Assembly: GCA_022508525.1 (NCBI GenBank)
Contig: JAFLVA010000015.1
Location: forward strand, 1 to 36,197
Length of the DNA: 36,197 bases
Direction: 5' to 3'
Source of the DNA: Erysipelotrichales bacterium
GTDB lineage: Bacteria > Bacillota_I > Bacilli_A > RFN20 > CAG-826
Positions within the stretch are counted from its first letter, which is position 1; every line of letters begins with the position of its first letter. Below are positions 34,082-36,197 of the stretch, in pieces. The notes under the pieces were generated by a model. That model saw only the letters and a program-made list of their open reading frames with translations. It was not told the origin of the DNA and ran no database searches. Both the position numbers and the translations under genes were made by a program.

Positions 34082-35362
34082 TTAATTATACTGAGAGATG
34101 GTTTGCAGTTGAAATAATCCTTGTTCGTACAATGTTCCGGCACGACCTCCTGATTCAAAATATCCTTGACTCTTTAAAGTTGATGCCTCTGAAATACGAA
34201 GCTGGTATTCTACCATTGGATGATGAAGAAAAATGTCAGCTATTAATTCGCCTTGACTAATAAATTTTGGCAACTTAATAATTCTTTCAATTTTGAAAGG
34301 CCCTTTAGGAATATTTACAATTTTTCCTTTGGTATGACCTTCCGCCAATGATGCTAAAGGAATACCATCACGGTTCTTAATGATGAGCATTGGATCCGTC
34401 TTGAAATCATCATGAGCAAATCCCTCTATAATTAAAGTCAAGGATTCTTGACCTGACTTTATAGTTGAACGATTATATTCTGTGCCGTTAAATTCGATTC
34501 TATGAATATCGAGCCAATCTTTTTTATATGTTATCCTCTCTATAATTTTTCTTTCACTTTCAATTTCTGAAATTATAAGATATTTGTTAATTGTTTCTTC
34601 AGTTGAACTGGTAAATGTAAGTTTACCTTTATCTAATAATATTCCTTTACTACATAAGGATCTTACTGAGGCCATGTTATGGCTGACAAATAGAACCGTT
34701 CTTCCGTCTCCGGATGAGATGTCTTGCATCTTCCCAATTGCCTTTCTCTGGAATTCTGCATCTCCAACCGCAAGGACTTCATCAACGACCAGGATTTCCG
34801 GTTCGAGGAAGGCTGCTACAGCAAATCCAAGCCTCACCATCATACCGCTTGAATATCTTTTTACAGGAGTGTCAAGGTATCGTTCCACACCTGCAAAATC
34901 TACTATTTCATCCAGTTTACGATCTATCTCCGGTCTGGTCATTCCCATCACTGTACCGTTCATGTAAATATTTTCACGGCCGGTTAATTCTGTGTGAAAA
35001 CCGGTACCGACTTCTAGCAATGATGCAACTCTTCCTTTTGCCTTGATTATACCTGTAGAGGGAGTAGTGATTCGTGACAAAAGTTTTAAAAGTGTGGACT
35101 TACCAGCGCCGTTTTTGCCAATGATACCTATAACATCACCTTGATTCACATCAAATGTGATATTTTTTAAAGCCCATACAACATCAGAATTCCCTTTTTT
35201 ACTCCGATTGTTGCTTTCTCCTATTCGTATATATGGATCAGGTTCTTTTTTAATATTTATTTTCCACCAGCGATTGAGGTCACGTGTTAAAGACCCAGTA
35301 CCAAATGTGCCTAGATGATAAAGTTTACCTACATTTTCAAATTTCAAAATTGGCTCGCTCAT
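34082..35362 (-). CDS. wzt: Wzt-like ABC exporter ATP-binding protein with C-terminal recognition region
   Basis: A 426-residue nucleotide-binding subunit of a polysaccharide ABC exporter (O-antigen/teichoic acid type). Walker A GKNGAGKS is at 82-89, the signature YSSGMMVRL at 170-178, Walker B EILVVDEV at 189-196 and the switch histidine at H228. An N-terminal insertion (about 25-60) matches the family. Residues about 260-426 form an extra beta-rich region where Wzt_C carbohydrate-binding domains lie; in O9a-type Wzt this recognises the chain terminus. It overlaps the permease gene by 4 bases (ATGA). GC content is higher than in the middle of the locus. Confidence 0.92.
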   Translation of the reverse strand: MSEPILKFENVGKLYHLGTFGTGSLTRDLNRWWKINIKKEPDPYIRIGESNNRSKKGNSDVVWALKNITFDVNQGDVIGIIGKNGAGKSTLLKLLSRITTPSTGIIKAKGRVASLLEVGTGFHTELTGRENIYMNGTVMGMTRPEIDRKLDEIVDFAGVERYLDTPVKRYSSGMMVRLGFAVAAFLEPEILVVDEVLAVGDAEFQRKAIGKMQDISSGDGRTVLFVSHNMASVRSLCSKGILLDKGKLTFTSSTEETINKYLIISEIESERKIIERITYKKDWLDIHRIEFNGTEYNRSTIKSGQESLTLIIEGFAHDDFKTDPMLIIKNRDGIPLASLAEGHTKGKIVNIPKGPFKIERIIKLPKFISQGELIADIFLHHPMVEYQLRISEASTLKSQGYFESGGRAGTLYEQGLFQLQTISQYN

Positions 35363-36197
35363 ACTGTATCCATGAAGTTGCGTTCAACACGATTAAAGAG
35401 GAGAACGGAACAAATGGTAATAACAATAAGGAAAACAAAGCTATAGAGTAGTCCCCACCAGTCGATCGAGCCGCATCCCATGGCTCCATATTTAAATGCC
35501 TGAAAAATAGAGGAAAGGGGATTAAGCTCTATCCATCTGGCATATTTCTCGGGTATTCCATCAAGCGGATATACAACCGGTGTGGTATACATGAAGAGTC
35601 CGATTATGAATCCAATTACAACATTAAGGTCATGATATTTATATGTGACCGACGATATCACGAGGCCCCAGGTCATTCCGTGAAGTCCAATCATTAGAAT
35701 TAAAACCGGGAAAAGCAATAGGGTAAGATTAACTGACAGATGGGCACCATGCCCCCAGAACCAAAAATATAATACGATGAAGAGCAGTAATTGGATGCCA
35801 AACTTGAATAGATTGAATATTACTTTCGAAAAGGGAACTATGAGCCGAGGAAAATAGACTTTGCCAAAAATGCCAGCGTTTGATGTGAAGATATTAGAAC
35901 ATCCGTTGAAAGTATCCGCAAAATAATTCCACAACATTATGCCCGACATGTAAAAGAGAGGACCGGGCACTTGATCTGTGGAGAGGCCGGCAAGGTTTTC
36001 AAACACGAATACAAACATTATAATCGTGAAAATGGGAGATATGAAAAACCATAACGGGCCAAGAATAGTCTGTTTATATTGCACTACAAAATCGCGCTTC
36101 ACATACATGTAAAGTAGGTCACGATATCTCCACAGCTCTTTTAGGTCTATATCAAGCCATTTGCGTTTCGGCGTGATTATATAGGTCCAGTTCTCTT
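35359..36197 (-). CDS. wzm: Wzm-like ABC exporter permease (5' cut by window edge)
   Basis: An ABC-2 type membrane subunit. An ATG at 36108 starts 249 residues, but the open frame continues to the window edge with WTYIITPKRKWLDIDLKELW, then a WRYRDLLY segment, the usual N-terminus of Wzm proteins. So the true start lies outside the window and at least 29 residues precede that ATG. RDFVVQYKQTILGPLWFFISP is the conserved amphipathic/gate helix region, and about six membrane segments follow, with VVYPLDGIPEKYA in an outer loop. It moves completed, lipid-linked glycan across the inner membrane with Wzt. Both proteins sit at the transcriptional start of the visible operon. Confidence 0.9.
   Translation of the reverse strand, partial: ENWTYIITPKRKWLDIDLKELWRYRDLLYMYVKRDFVVQYKQTILGPLWFFISPIFTIIMFVFVFENLAGLSTDQVPGPLFYMSGIMLWNYFADTFNGCSNIFTSNAGIFGKVYFPRLIVPFSKVIFNLFKFGIQLLLFIVLYFWFWGHGAHLSVNLTLLLFPVLILMIGLHGMTWGLVISSVTYKYHDLNVVIGFIIGLFMYTTPVVYPLDGIPEKYARWIELNPLSSIFQAFKYGAMGCGSIDWWGLLYSFVFLIVITICSVLLFNRVERNFMDTV

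Noticed and set aside
34584-35046. Long open frames on the plus strand opposite the Wzt gene
   Set aside because: They lie wholly antisense to a well-supported ATPase with all its motifs, encode no recognisable domain, and are explained by codon bias of the real gene.

Overview
The window looks like part of a Bacteroidota chromosome, probably order Bacteroidales. The DNA is AT-rich. It encodes DUF5077/DUF3472, DUF5683 and OmpA-type envelope proteins, and three genes are preceded by matches to the Bacteroidota promoter -7 box (TAnnTTTG), one with a correctly spaced TTTG -33 box. No rRNA, tRNA, CRISPR array, insertion sequence or integrase was seen.

Left edge (1-3105): the end of an ORF6N-like DNA-binding protein, a secreted DUF3472 protein, an HD-domain hydrolase and a ProX/PrdX-type prolyl-tRNA editing enzyme. 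These are separate, mostly unrelated genes. A strong hairpin at 3027-3056 closes the region.

From 3106 to the right edge every gene is on the minus strand, so transcription runs from right to left. This is a very large surface-polysaccharide (O-antigen or capsule) locus. It begins with an ABC exporter (Wzm cut by the window edge, and Wzt with a C-terminal substrate-recognition region). About 20 intact glycosyltransferases follow: nine GT2, five GT4, two GT8, and one each of GT10, GT25, GT32 and a GGLADRLRG-type fucosyltransferase-like protein. Between them lie probable decoration genes: a TagD-like cytidylyltransferase and TagF-like glycerophosphotransferase pair, a ChbG/YdjC deacetylase, two tandem radical SAM proteins and a TupA-like ATP-grasp protein. 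An EpsG/Wzy-like polymerase is also present. The downstream end carries a GNAT acetyltransferase and a PglC-like initiating sugar-phosphate transferase, with a DUF5683 protein among the last GT genes and an OmpA-family protein last.

The locus is a mosaic. Both ends are less AT-rich than the middle (about 11.4-34 kb). A simple repeat at 11299-11355 sits at the left composition boundary. Two gene gaps hold coding remnants too short for ordinary gene finding. One is a GT4 N-terminus with an in-frame TGA that runs into a GT32 C-terminus (23311-23623). The other is a GT2 N-terminus (31091-31192) beside a GT4 that looks C-terminally shortened. These are scars of gene replacement.

Inferred working: PglC-like priming on undecaprenyl phosphate, chain building by the GTs, decoration with glycerol-phosphate, acetyl, possibly amino-acid-type and fucosyl groups, then export. 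Export is ambiguous: Wzm/Wzt implies the ABC route, the EpsG-like protein implies the Wzy route, and no flippase is visible. No nucleotide-sugar synthesis genes are present, so precursors must come from elsewhere.
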